Positions 1 to 9,519 of a stretch of 64,000 nucleotides of DNA are shown piece after piece. The stretch spans positions 434,001-498,000 of the forward strand of contig CM114273.1 of NCBI GenBank assembly GCA_050084515.1, written 5' to 3'. Origin of the DNA: Blasia pusilla (Eukaryota; Marchantiophyta; Marchantiopsida; Blasiales). Positions within the stretch are counted from its first letter, which is position 1, and each line of letters begins with the position of its first letter. Below the pieces are notes generated by a model that had not been told where the DNA came from, did not search any database, and saw only the letters and a list, made by a program, of their open reading frames with translations. The position numbers and the translations under genes were made by a program.

Positions 1-944
1 AGGGCCACCCAACCAGCCCCACAAAGTGGAGTTCTTCCGATAGTTGGGGAAGAGCTACCATGGCGCACGCACCGACAAGTCAAGAGTCTGAGGATTTTCA
101 GCGACGATCGGGTGAGAGTCGAGAGAGGCCTTCACACGCATGAGGAGGTGATCATTGCTACGTTTGGAGTGATCGAGGCGCATCAAATCATATGACCCTT
201 AAAGATTCGATAGTTTGGAGCCGGTGAAAGAAAGTCTGAAGTCCGGACCGAGAACTACGGAGGAGAGTCCGAGATGCGTCTTTCGATTCACATAGCGAAG
301 CCCACATTGAAGGTGGTCTTTGAGTTGTCGAGCGTATTGAGCTCAACATGAGTGAGAGAGGTAGTGACCGCTGGATTTTCTCGAGAGACAGACGGGTCCA
401 CGGCGGCGGTGACCTCACAGTGCCACAATATGAGCACCCGACCACGGAAGCGGGCGAGTGTGCCTAGAGAGCGGTATGTACCGTGAGCCTATGAGGCAAC
501 GACCGCACCTACATATGTTGCCCAAAGCAGGGACCGATGTGGTCTTGTTGGGCGTGTGGAGGGGCCCATAGGCAGAGAGACTGCCCACAACATGGGAGAG
601 GATCACCAGCGCCTCCGATTGCGCAGGAGCCACAAAGGATGGCCCAACCACAGCACCAGTGTAACCATTGCCACAGATATGGTCACACTAGGGATAGATG
701 TTTTGACCTTCGCCGAGGGGCACGTCTTGAGGTAGGCCGAGGGCCTGGGGGCTGTCGTCCTGGAGGAGGTCGGGGAGTTCTTCCTGGACGTGGTGGTAGA
801 GGACCACCACCAGCCAGAGGAGATGGAGCAGGGGCACCAGAGCCGGCACTTCTCGCACGCATCAATCAGTTGGAGCAGAGGATTGCTGCCATGATGATGA
901 TGCAGCTTAGTGAAGGCACGGAGTCACGAAAGCGGCTAGTGTGA
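1..944 (+). pseudogene. gag: gag remnant with double CCHC zinc knuckle (element A)
   Basis: Residues encoded near positions 85-125 resemble the end of a gypsy capsid domain (the 'DFQRR.GE' stretch shared with element B at about 59.9 kb). The next 400 bases are frame-broken. An open frame at 537-944 holds two zinc knuckles: C-x2-C-x3-H-x4-C at 546-584, one residue shorter than canonical, and a canonical C-x2-C-x4-H-x4-C at 660-701. A Gly/Arg/Pro-rich stretch and a short leucine/isoleucine-patterned helix (about 867-905, ARINQLEQRIAAM) follow. Gag normally packages element RNA into virus-like particles, and the basic knuckles would bind RNA. The second knuckle and the helix correspond to sequences in element B, so this order belongs to the family. 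Confidence 0.8.
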
Positions 945-1578
945 CTCGATCTCTACCTCTTACCCGACCCGGGTGAGGATCTCGCCAATATGGGATTCAT
1001 GTGTCGTGCGGCCAGGTTGAGCGCTATGTTGCAATGGTGACTCGGGTGTCTGCGAGAGGCACCGAGCCATCGAGAGGTGGAGTTGAGATTGACCCACCGA
1101 GGGGACCGATGGGCGGCAGGCCAGGGGTTCCACAATCGTTCACATTGCTTCGGAGGCACTACACACACCATCGATGGTGCCTCGGCGACCAACGGTGCCT
1201 CTGATTCATTCAGGCACCTACATCGCGTCACGAGGAGTTGGAGTGAAAACTCCTATGCCGCTCGAGTAGAGTCGGTTTCGACTATAGTGTTGGAGGTGGC
1301 CACTAGAGTGAGTTAGACTCGCTATTTTCCGCCTTAGAGTTGGCGACGTTGGGAGTTGGACCACTGAGGTGTTTCGGTTGGCTATCAAACGCCACGTTGT
1401 GTGAGCGTGAGAGATGACTCGCTTCTTGTTCAGAGGTAGTTGAGGAGGTGGTGGACTTGCCCTAGAGCGGTGCTTGGGACGTTCCCACAAAGTCATAGCA
1501 TGGCGGCGGGCGGTTGGTAGATATGCCGAAAACTCGACCGGCCATAGAGCATAATATTAAAAATTAATTTTTATTATT
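945..1578 (+). other. Decayed gag-protease linker (element A)
   Basis: No long plus-strand frame runs through this stretch. The corresponding interval of element B (about 60.75-61.35 kb) is partly open, so this is probably a fast-evolving polyprotein linker that has lost its frame. The short antisense ORFs here show no recognisable domain. Confidence 0.5.
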
Positions 1579-1993
1579 ATGGTGACACCAGGAGTAGTGT
1601 TCTTGGATAACAAAAGTGGAGTATTTCACTTGGTTAGTCCGACGGGGACAATATACCACCGCAACGCCGCCCTACTTGATTCGGGAGCGCAACCCTTGAT
1701 GTTAGGAAGGTGGCGTGTTTAGCGTTAAATTACGGAAGGCCGACATTGAGCCTTGTCCCTTCAGATCTGAGACCTCGATCGATTGGGGCGTATCACCCAC
1801 TCAATATATGACTCGACAGGAGATTGTTGTGAGAGTCCAGCCAGAGCATGCGATGGATAGTGCTATGGTGCGCACACGTGCGATTACGACACCAACTGAG
1901 TCGTACGATGTGTTGGTGGGGAGTATAATGTTATATCCCCTAGGATTCATCCTTGACTTCTGGGAGGAGACCGTTGCTTATCGGCCAGGATAG
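1579..1993 (+). pseudogene. Retroviral-type aspartic protease remnant (element A)
   Basis: A frame starting at 1579 contains the catalytic motif DSGAQ at 1678-1692, preceded by hydrophobic residues (ALLDSGAQ) as in Ty3/gypsy proteases. It stops at about 1720. The second half continues in another frame (1715-1993) with the C-terminal signature YDVLVGS..LYPLGF.LDFW, typical of this protease clade. One frameshift therefore separates the active-site half from the C-terminal half. The protease would have cleaved the polyprotein. Element B carries the same region with the serine of the motif changed to leucine. The identification rests on the DSGA triad plus position between gag and pol. Confidence 0.75.
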
Positions 1994-3370
1994 CGGTCGG
2001 ATGAGTCAGTTACCCGTGCAGTTTGCGGGACGAGGTGGTCGATCACGAGGAGAGTCTCTGACCACGTTGGCGGCTTTCACAGGTAGTGTTAGTTGGCCAG
2101 GAGAGTTGTTGGAGGGGAACGCACATGCGGAGGATGTCGAGCGGATAGTCCCACGGAGAGACAAAAAGGCCATGGCGGGTGTCTCTTCCCATGTTAGCGA
2201 TGCCTCTTCACCATTATGGGGTACGACTCGAGAGCTACAGAGGAGTGTCGACGACCTCGTGAGGCAGGCGTGGAGTCATGTTTTTATCCCAGAGCAGCGA
2301 GAGTCACGTGGCGATCGGGCTCTTGGAGTGGAGACGATGACCCCACTAGTTTCCACACTTGTTGTGTGGCAGTGCCCAGAGGAGGGTGTTAGGGTGTTAG
2401 ATCTCTTCGGAGGGATTAGCACCGGATTGGCGGCCATATTGCAGGCAGGCATACGGGTGCATCAGTACCTTTATGTGGAGAGAGATGAGACGGCGCAGCG
2501 AGTATCATTACGTCACGTGGCGAGATTGGTCAAGAGGTATCCTGAGTTGTTGTCATTATCTTCAGGGGATACCAACATGCGACAGATAGCCGACATATCT
2601 TTGGTGGGGGCGCAGGATCTGGATAGAGTTGGCACCATTCATTTGGTGATTGCTGGATGGCCATGTCAGGGTCATTCATCAGCTGGCCGAGGATTTGGAT
2701 TGCAGGATCCGAGATCATGGATGTTTTGGGAGATGCTGCGAGTAGTACGACACTTGCAGCAGAGTCAGATATGTTCTCCAACGTACATTTTGGAGAACGT
2801 GCCGTTGTTGGGAGATACTCGTGCACGTGTGATGACGAGTGTACATCAGGTGAGGTCCTGGTTGGGACCGGCTGTGTTGTTAGATGCAGCGAGAGTAGGG
2901 TCACGTGTCCATCGTCCACGACAAATGGTGGGTACAACCTGATATCATCGAGGTACTGAGTCGAGCCTACAGTGGAGTCCAGAGAGCACCACATCTCACG
3001 GTGGATGCTATTTTGGACTCAGGGCGTCGATCTCAGGTGGTGACACGCGATGATAGACCACCGTTGGCCACGGCCAATAGGGTGGGGGAGTTGAGGGCAG
3101 CCTTACCTACGTTGGTGAGCTTCCCAGCATCCCATGCCTTTCGTCAAGGAGGGCCAAGCATGATTTGGGATGAGGTGACCGGAGTATTGGAAGAGCCTAC
3201 AAATGATGATGAGCGAGCGCCATGGGGTTCACTATCGGTACTACGGCGGTGGGGATGGATGACCGAGGCATCACGGAGACAGTGTTGGGGCGGCGATGGA
3301 CCTCAACTGTTTTCACATGGATAGTCAGCCTAGGTATGGTGATAAATGGAGGCGAGACGGATGCGTAAGT
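1953..3370 (+). pseudogene. Cytosine-5 DNA methyltransferase domain inside retrotransposon pol (element A)
   Basis: An open frame at 1953-2942 begins with a linker (W.G.LLEGN.HAED, then PLWGTTRELQR) conserved in element B. C5-MTase motifs follow in canonical order: motif I LDLFGGISTG (about 2397-2426, SAM binding); an acidic motif II (YVERDE); motif IV GWPCQG with the catalytic cysteine codon at 2664-2666; motif VI LENVP (2790-2804); and a motif VIII-like RVHRPR (about 2903-2920). A frameshift near 2920 moves the target-recognition part into the frame at 2905-3324. A second shift near 3215 leaves the motif IX-like AMGF (3219-3230) in a third frame. Such enzymes transfer a methyl group from SAM to C5 of cytosine. 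LFGGISTG recalls DNMT3/DRM enzymes (FDGIATG), whereas PCQGHS is closer to Dcm/MET-type motif IV, so the subfamily is unresolved. About 340 bases of decayed linker follow before RT. Confidence 0.88.
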
Positions 3371-3713
3371 GTCATCCATGCCGCCACGCCCACGAAGTTG
3401 GACCAACGCCTCAACTGAGTGGTCTCCACTACTCACAGGCATTGGGGGCGAGACGAGGAGAGATAGGCACCCATGGACTTCTGGGGCGTCGTTCGGCGCA
3501 TGGGAAGAGTGCTTAAAGGCGGCGAGTAGCACATGTTCATTTTTTGGATGTGGAGCATGGTGTAGGAGGTCGAGTGGAGTGTGTTAACATAATGACATTA
3601 ATGCCATTTAGTTTGAGCATTTTATCAAGTCTTACATACTATTGCATGGAGGTGGCTAGGGTTGCTACATAGCAACCAAAGCCGGAGGTTGCGTCTCTCC
3701 GAGTGAGGTCACG

Positions 3714-5190
3714 ATGGAGACTTGGGAGCCTGTGATAGGTCTCAAGTTGATAGGAGGAGAGCGACGGCGAGTTCATAGGTTTTTGAGAGGGCATGTCGGT
3801 TGTTTTGGCTTCATTATGAGAGACTTGGGTACATTGAAGGAAGGGTCCCGGATACGGATTGAGTTGGCTAGTGATACGCCGATCTTTAAATCGACCCTAC
3901 AGTATTACTTTTTTTACGATATGGAACGAGCCTTGATTGAGCAAGAGTCGGGACTTGTTGGAGGCGGGACTTGTGGAGTTATCACATGGGGAGTATGCAT
4001 CAACATGATTATTTGTAAGTCATGCCAACAAAGAAGGATATGTATGGCAATTGGACGGATAGGCGGATGTGTGGAGATTACCGTCCTATCAACCATGACG
4101 AGGTCGATCGGTATGCCATGCCTACTCTCCGAGGAGATCTTTGATGCGATAGGGCATGCAAAGATCTTGATTATCCCGCTTATTTTTTTTAGATCTCCGT
4201 CTTTGGCTATCATCGCCTTCCTATCAGTTGGAGGATAGGAGAAGACAAAGACCATAATCAATCATAGGGGATAGATCGGTTCGGAGAGATTGCTTATATT
4301 AGTGGCGGTTCTTACCATTTGGGTTGAAGAACGCGCCACGGAGTTTCAGAGAGAGTGATGGATAGGATTCTCGCTGGCTTGGATTTTTATGCGATGTTAC
4401 ATAGATGATATTCTTATCTTGATTCCACGGTTGAGGAGCATGAGGACACTTTGAGGAGGTATTTCGGCGATTGCAGTTACATGGACTGAAGTTATATCGA
4501 GGCAAACTTGCAGATTCTTTCGGAGCAGATTGAGTACTTGGGACACACCATATACCCGAGTGGGTTAGGCGTTCAGTTGAGACGAAGGTAGAGGCTATTG
4601 CACTAGGATTCCACGCCCTAGAGATGTGAGTCGAGTCCGAGCATTTCTTGGTGGCGAACACCTATACATGAGAAACGGTATGTCAAGGGTTTTAGTGCGA
4701 TCGCAAAGTCTTTGACCTTGTTGACGAGACTTGATCAGGTGTGGTTGTAGGGAGATGATCAAGAGCGAGCATTTCAGGAGCTCAAGGACAGGTTGACGTC
4801 CTCACCCATTTTACAGAGACCGGTTAGGGGTCGCCCATTCCAATTACATACGGATTGGACCATGTTGGGTCTAGGAGCAGTGCTTACTTAGAGGGATGAC
4901 GAGGAGAGGGAGTTCGTTGTGGCTTACGCGAGTCGATCGAACAACATTGCAGAGGCGAGAGTCAGCTCCTACGAGGGAGAGTGCTTGGCTGCAGTGTGGG
5001 CCGTGGCACATTTTGGTGCTATTTATTCGGCAACCCTTTCACACTTATCACTGATCATCAGCCGTTGAGGTGGTTGATGGAGTCCGACAAACTTACAGGA
5101 AAGCTTGCCAGGAGGTCTCTATTACTACATGAGTATGAGTTTGAGATGGTTCATAGGCCAAGTCGGATGAACCAGGATGCGGATGGGTAG
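3714..5190 (+). pseudogene. pol: Reverse transcriptase and RNase H remnant (element A)
   Basis: The frame at 3714-4238 opens with the RT N-terminal region (METWEP, DLGTLKEGSRIRIEL, SDTPIF), homologous to element B from 63.45 kb. Further fingers/palm sequence follows in shifting frames. The catalytic box YIDD is intact at 4398-4409. The connection region follows (about 4520-4870, including EYLGHTIYP and GRPFQLHTDW). RNase H sequence then runs to about 5190, with FVVAYASRSNN, SSYEGE and a well-preserved LFGNPFTLITDHQPLRWLME within 4981-5190. Numerous frameshifts and stops make it non-functional. The domains identify the element as Ty3/gypsy pol. Confidence 0.88.
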
Positions 5191-6450
5191 AGTCGTAACC
5201 CATATCCGAGTCAGAGAGACGTCACGGGAGCTCGATGGCACGGAGAGAGTGATGAGGAGATGGTGCCCGGTTTGCATGTATCTGCCTATCTTTGTTGGTT
5301 GACTATGGCAGGTCAGCCACAGATGATGAGTCCAGTGGTGGGATTGGATGATGAGTCTTTGGATCCGGAGGTTAGTGAGGAGGCGATAGGTGGTCGTGAT
5401 ATCCATCACGACGTGGAGGTTGTGGAGTTCTTGCAGACCAAGGGCGTCATTGCGAGTAGTTGGGGAAGTGAGTGCTAGGGAGCGGGATCGGATCCTACAG
5501 AGAGCCAAGAGTTTCAAGTGGGAGGGGACTCACATTTTGCGGGTATGGGGAGATGGTAGGATACGAGTGGTACCTCATCCTTCCCAACGAGCATGTGTAG
5601 TGCGACATGCCCATGAGGAGTTGGGACATTTTGGAGTAAAGCGTATTTACGACTTACTCCAAGTTCAGAGATTGTTGGCGGCATGCATACTTGGGTACAT
5701 CAGCAGGATTTGTGGCGGATGTATGGTATGTGGGATGTGAGGGAGTGCGAGCATCTTTCAATGCTCCCCTCCGCAGATTACATCCTTTGCCGATTATGGG
5801 TTTAGATTATCGGTGGAGTTTAGACTTTGCGGGACCTTTGCCATTGACATGGCGCATCATAGGGAATGCGTGTTGGTCATGGTGGAGCATTTCTCCAAGT
5901 GGATAGAGTTGGTGGCACGACTGGGTGAGGACAAAGGCGAGCGAGGAACACCTTATGCGTTTCTAGATCGTGTGCTTAGTCACTTTGGTGCATGGGCGGA
6001 GGTGTTCACGACCAGGTACACACACGAGTTCAAGGGAGAGTTTCAGGCCTTGTGTGATCAAAGGCGCCGATAGATCATCGCACCACGCCCAGGATCATCT
6101 TGAGGCGGATGGATTGGCGGAGAGAGTGGTACATGAGACGATGAAGAGAGGATTGCGCAAGTATGGCTTGCAGCAGGGGCGATTGAGGGAGTGGGACCTC
6201 TGATTGCCATGGTTGGCTATGGGTTATCGCTTTAGTCGGCGAGCATCCTTGGCGTCATTTTCATCGTACTTTTTGCTCTTTGGGAGAGAGCCGATTTACC
6301 GCAGCGATTCGACGTGACATGGCGGAGGTGTTAGATCTTGATGATCCGGATGTGTGGGTGCAAGCATGTTCTCGAGGGCAGAAGTTTTTCGTCAGAGAGT
6401 TATGTCTATGGCCTTTGAGAACTTAGCTATTGCCCAAAGATAGAGATACA
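5191..6450 (+). pseudogene. Integrase remnant (element A)
   Basis: An HHCC zinc-binding region is recognisable at about 5595-5760 (VRHAHEELGHFGVKRIYDLL, then cysteines further on). The DDE core begins at about 5790 with GLDYRWSLDFAGPLP, carrying the first catalytic aspartate, and continues VLVMVEHFSKWIELVA. Where gypsy integrases usually read TDQG.EF, this copy reads TTRYTHEF at about 6004-6033. A small indel pair would explain that, so the second aspartate is lost in this frame. ADGLAERVV at about 6105-6131 carries the third catalytic residue. The frame shifts several times. Integrase inserts the cDNA; this copy cannot be active. Confidence 0.83.
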
Positions 6451-6898
6451 TTGAGGTACGCGACCATTCGTGGAGGAGGTTATCGTCCAGGGATTAGGAG
6501 GTTTCATCCTAGAGATTACGTGTGTATTTCCAAAGTTAGCGCACCCACGACGCTAGATGTCACTGCAAGGCGCACGATTATACGTGTGCGCGAGGTATTA
6601 CCGACCGGAGTCCTCATGTTGGAGGGACGAGATGGTATGGTTTGGAAGGATCATGTGCCCAATTTGTGTGCCATGTCATCTTCCGAACGTAGATGGGACG
6701 GCAGTGGATCCGAGCTTGGTCAAGAGGCGGAGTTGTGGTACTTGCGGATACCAAGGCTTGAGGTATATGTTGTGCGGATCTGCGAGGGGTGCAGCCACCA
6801 TGTTGGTATGTGATGGTTGTTCTCGAGGGTGGCATATGTCATGTCTGACCCCCCTTCTTGATGTGGTTCCCATGGGACGATGGATGTGTATAGGGTAG
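6430..6898 (+). pseudogene. Integrase C-terminal module followed by a PHD-finger-like domain (element A)
   Basis: The frame 6430-6813 encodes a small beta-rich module (PRDYVCIS..SAPTTLDV..RRTIIRVREVLPTGVLMLEGRDG), in the position of the SH3-like or GPY/F domain of gypsy integrases. A shift near 6670 passes into the frame 6557-6898, which ends with a cysteine/histidine array: C-x2-C at 6734-6745, 21 residues, C-D-G-C, then GWHMSCLTP and GRWMC. The spacing fits a PHD finger (C4-H-C3), including the Trp before the seventh ligand. The stop at 6896 replaces the position of the eighth ligand. PHD fingers usually bind histone H3 tails. Chromoviral elements carry a chromodomain here; I see none. Confidence 0.7.
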
Positions 6899-6956
6899 TA
6901 GGTCATGTCAGAGAGATGTGATATTTTCTATCTGGAGTTAGGGGATCCAACTGCCA

Positions 6957-6969
6957 GTTAGGGGGCGGT
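6957..6969 (+). promoter_or_regulatory. Candidate polypurine tract of element A
   Basis: The G-rich run TTAGGGGGCGG lies 60 bases after the last pol stop and just before TTGTGTGATC. This is the expected layout for a plus-strand primer site next to a 3' LTR beginning TG. A second possible LTR start, TGTCACATCTGA at about 7102, is shared with the inverted copy ending near 10309, so the boundary is ambiguous. Confidence 0.4.
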
Positions 6970-7364
6970 TGTGTGATCTCCATGTATATGTATGAGTTAA
7001 TTTTTGTATATGTGTGGATCGAACCGTGTGTGGGGAAGATCGGTGTTGTAGATGTGACGAGCGATGTATGTTGTGTAGCGATATGTATGCGCACGACAGT
7101 TGTCACATCTGAATAGCCGATAGGCCGAGATCTATCGTGGATAGGGCGTAGGAGCCAACGGACTATCTTGAATGTAACTTTGTCCCACAATGTCAGATGA
7201 GGATGAAGATAGGTCCATTGTGAGAACGCTCGTTAGCGGCGGCGACTTTCATGTTGAGGTCTTTTACAGCATGGTGAGAGTGACTTGTTGGTCACTGATA
7301 ACCAAAGCTTACCAAAGGAAGGGCTATTTTTGGGGAAAGCATAGGTTTTTGGCTCTTCTCAACC

Positions 7365-7372
7365 TATATAAG
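7365..7372 (+). promoter_or_regulatory. TATA box, LTR-like unit 1
   Basis: TATATAAG in the context TCTCAACCTATATAAGAGAGG, repeated at the same place in the next two units. It is a candidate RNA polymerase II promoter of the LTR. Confidence 0.5.
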
Positions 7373-7801
7373 AGAGGGCGATGGCTTTCCTAAGCCATCT
7401 TTCTCATGTTCGGCCGTTTGAGCATCTCTATTGTATGTGTATGAGAAGAGGACTAGGTGCTAGTTTCCTTTGTCAGAGAAGGGGGTGAACGAGGCGATAT
7501 GTCGATGTAGATTAAAGAGTGGAGTTTTAGGCCGGGTGTGTCGTTTTACCACTCTTTATTTTTACATGAGAAAGATGTCTTGTTGGAATTCATTGTCTTT
7601 ACAGGTCAGGCAACGAGTTGCCGGATGACTTGTTGGAAACATGTGTGTGACGTTGATATGTCATTTTTTCTGTTCGGAAGGTGAGGGCGGAAACGCTTGT
7701 CCGCTTTTCTCAGATTTTTTCAGAGCAGATTGAGTTTGGGACACACCATTTACCAAGGGAAGGGCTATTTTTAGGGGAAAGCCTTTTGGCTCTTCTCAAC
7801 C

Positions 7802-7809
7802 TATATAAG
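7802..7809 (+). promoter_or_regulatory. TATA box, LTR-like unit 2
   Basis: TATATAAG in the same context as the first unit, 437 bp downstream of it. Confidence 0.5.
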
Positions 7810-8240
7810 AGAGGGCGATGGCTTTCCTAAGCCATCTTTCTCATGTTCGGCCGTTTGAGCATCTCTATTGTATGTGTATGAGCTAGGACTAGGGTGCTAG
7901 TTTCCGGAATCCTTAAAAACAGAGGGTGGACGAGGCTCGATATGCCGATGTAGATTAAAGAGTGGAGTTTTAGGCCGGGTGTGTCGTTTTTACCACTCTT
8001 TATTTTTACATGAGAAAGATGTCAGGGGGCTGTTGGGAATTCATTGTTTGCAGGTAGGCAACGAGTTGCCTTGGTCGAGAGCCTGGAAACATGTGTGTGA
8101 CGTTGTGTGTCATTTTTTTCTCGAAGGAGGAGGCGATAGGAAACGCTTATCCATTTTCTTTTTTTTACAAAGGAGTGCTAGGGAGCGGATTTACCAAAGG
8201 AAGGGCTATTTTTAGGGGAAAGTTTTGGCTCTTCTCAACC

Positions 8241-8248
8241 TATATAAG
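8241..8248 (+). promoter_or_regulatory. TATA box, LTR-like unit 3
   Basis: TATATAAG 439 bp after the second copy, followed by TGAAGTTGGG instead of AGAGGGCG. The fourth unit has lost this segment by deletion. Confidence 0.45.
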
Positions 8249-9186
8249 TGAAGTTGGGCATTTTCTAAGCCATCTTTCTCATGTTCGGCCGTTTGAGCAT
8301 CTCTATTGTATGTGTATGAGCTAGACTAGGTGCTAGTACATCCTTTCCTTTTGACTTTTGCCGATGCATTAGGACAAAGAGTGGAGTTTAGGCCGGGTGT
8401 GTCGTTTTACCACTCTTTATTTTTACATGAGAAAGATGTCGAGGTTCGTTGAATTCATTGTTTGCGCCGTAGGCAACGATCATGCCTTGGGTGAGAGAGC
8501 CGATGAAGAAACATGTGGTGTGACGCGTTGTGTGGATCGTAGGTCGGGGGAACGCACTTTTTGCTCTTTGGGAGAGAGCTTTTTCTCGATTTTTGCAGGT
8601 GTTAGATCTTGATGACTCAAGCATTTACCAAGGGAAGGGCTATTTTAAGGGGAAAGCCTTTTGGAGAGGGAAAGCCATCTTTCTCATGCGGCCCGTTTGA
8701 GCATCTCTATTGTATTTATGAGCTAGGACTAGGGTGCTAGTTTCAAATAAAAAGACGAGGGTGGGCTAGTTGTCATATGCTAACGATGTAGATTAAAGAG
8801 TGGAGTTTTAGGGTGGTGTCGTTTTACACTCTTTATTTTTACATGAGAAAGATGTCATGTCGGAGATGTGGGTCATCCGGAGGGAATTCATTGTTTGCGG
8901 TAGGCAACGTGGTTGCCTTGGCGTGTAGAAACATGTGTGTGCGTTGTATGTCATTTTTTCTGGAAGGTCGTGGGCGGAAACGGCTTGAATCCTTTTTTCT
9001 GAGGTTGAAGATTTTCCTTGTCCGGATTGATGGGGGCCAAATGAGTGTAGGGATGGTAGGGCGTCTTTTGGTGTACTCAAGTAAGGGGGTGTCGGGAGAG
9101 AAGGGCCGCTTGGCAGAGTATGAGTTTGGGTTAGGTGGAGGGTCATCAAATTAAAGAGGGGAGGTTTAGGGTCGCGACATGGGAAT

Positions 9187-9500
9187 TCATTGAGCGCGAG
9201 TTGCCTTGGTCGAGGCGTGACGCGGCGAAGGTGGCGCGCCCCACCTCGGCGAGGGAGGGAGGGGCGCGAAAGGGCCGGCGCCCCACCAGGTTAGGTCCGA
9301 AAGTTTAGGTTTCCTTGGCCCTAAATGGGGGCGAGGGGGAGGGAGGAGCGCGCCGACGTATGCGCGCCTCCCCACCTCAACGAGGAGGGAGGGCGCCTCG
9401 CCGCCTCTGGCCTCGGGCCGCACATCCGTCACGCCGCCTCTCACGCGCCCAGCCGGTCCGCGCTTTTCCGTTCGCGCCCATAATATTCGCGCCTTAATCC
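9187..9500 (+). other. GC-rich island between inverted LTR-like sequences
   Basis: About 300 bp of very GC-rich sequence, clearly unlike both flanks. It contains a partial direct duplication (CCCCACCTC..CGAGG.AGGGAGGG at about 9240 and 9370). Its left edge still carries a fragment of the LTR-like unit (GGAATTCATTG, GAGTTGCCTTGGTCGAGG). The ORFs on both strands are low-complexity Arg/Pro/Gly products, and no gene is recognised. Confidence 0.5.
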
Positions 9501-9519
9501 TAAATTTCGCGACCTAACC

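Larger units (their letters stand above)
1..9175 (+). mobile_element. Decayed Ty3/gypsy LTR retrotransposon with embedded DNA methyltransferase (element A)
   Basis: The window opens inside the capsid part of gag. On the plus strand it continues through zinc knuckles, protease, a cytosine-5 methyltransferase, reverse transcriptase, RNase H, integrase and a PHD-like finger, then a purine-rich tract and LTR-like repeats with TATA boxes. The order PR-RT-RH-IN is diagnostic of Ty3/gypsy; the methyltransferase sits between PR and RT. Many stops and frameshifts show the copy is dead. Its homologue at 59.2-64.0 kb has the same order. The 5' end lies left of the window, and the right boundary is approximate because the LTR-like sequence is tandemly multiplied. 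Confidence 0.9.
7102..9175 (+). repeat. Tandem array of LTR-like units downstream of element A
   Basis: A unit of about 420-440 bp recurs head to tail. The marker CCACTCTTTATTTTTACATG occurs near 7548, 7995 and 8410, with a variant near 8826. The marker TTACCAA(A/G)GGAAGGGCTATTTT occurs near 7308, 7749, 8190 and 8626. Units contain a TATATAAG box in the first three copies, then conserved CATCTCTATTGTATGTGTATGAG and a GGAATTCATTG segment. The TATA box and position after pol suggest LTR sequence (U3-R-U5) multiplied in tandem rather than a single 3' LTR. Copies differ by small indels and substitutions. Confidence 0.7.

Noticed and set aside
2530-2994. 154-codon minus-strand ORF
   Set aside because: Antisense shadow of the methyltransferase frame; no domain.
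1953-3370. Host DNA methyltransferase gene interrupted by a retrotransposon
   Set aside because: The domain lies between PR and RT of the same orientation in both elements, without introns or flanking host sequence, so it belongs to the element.
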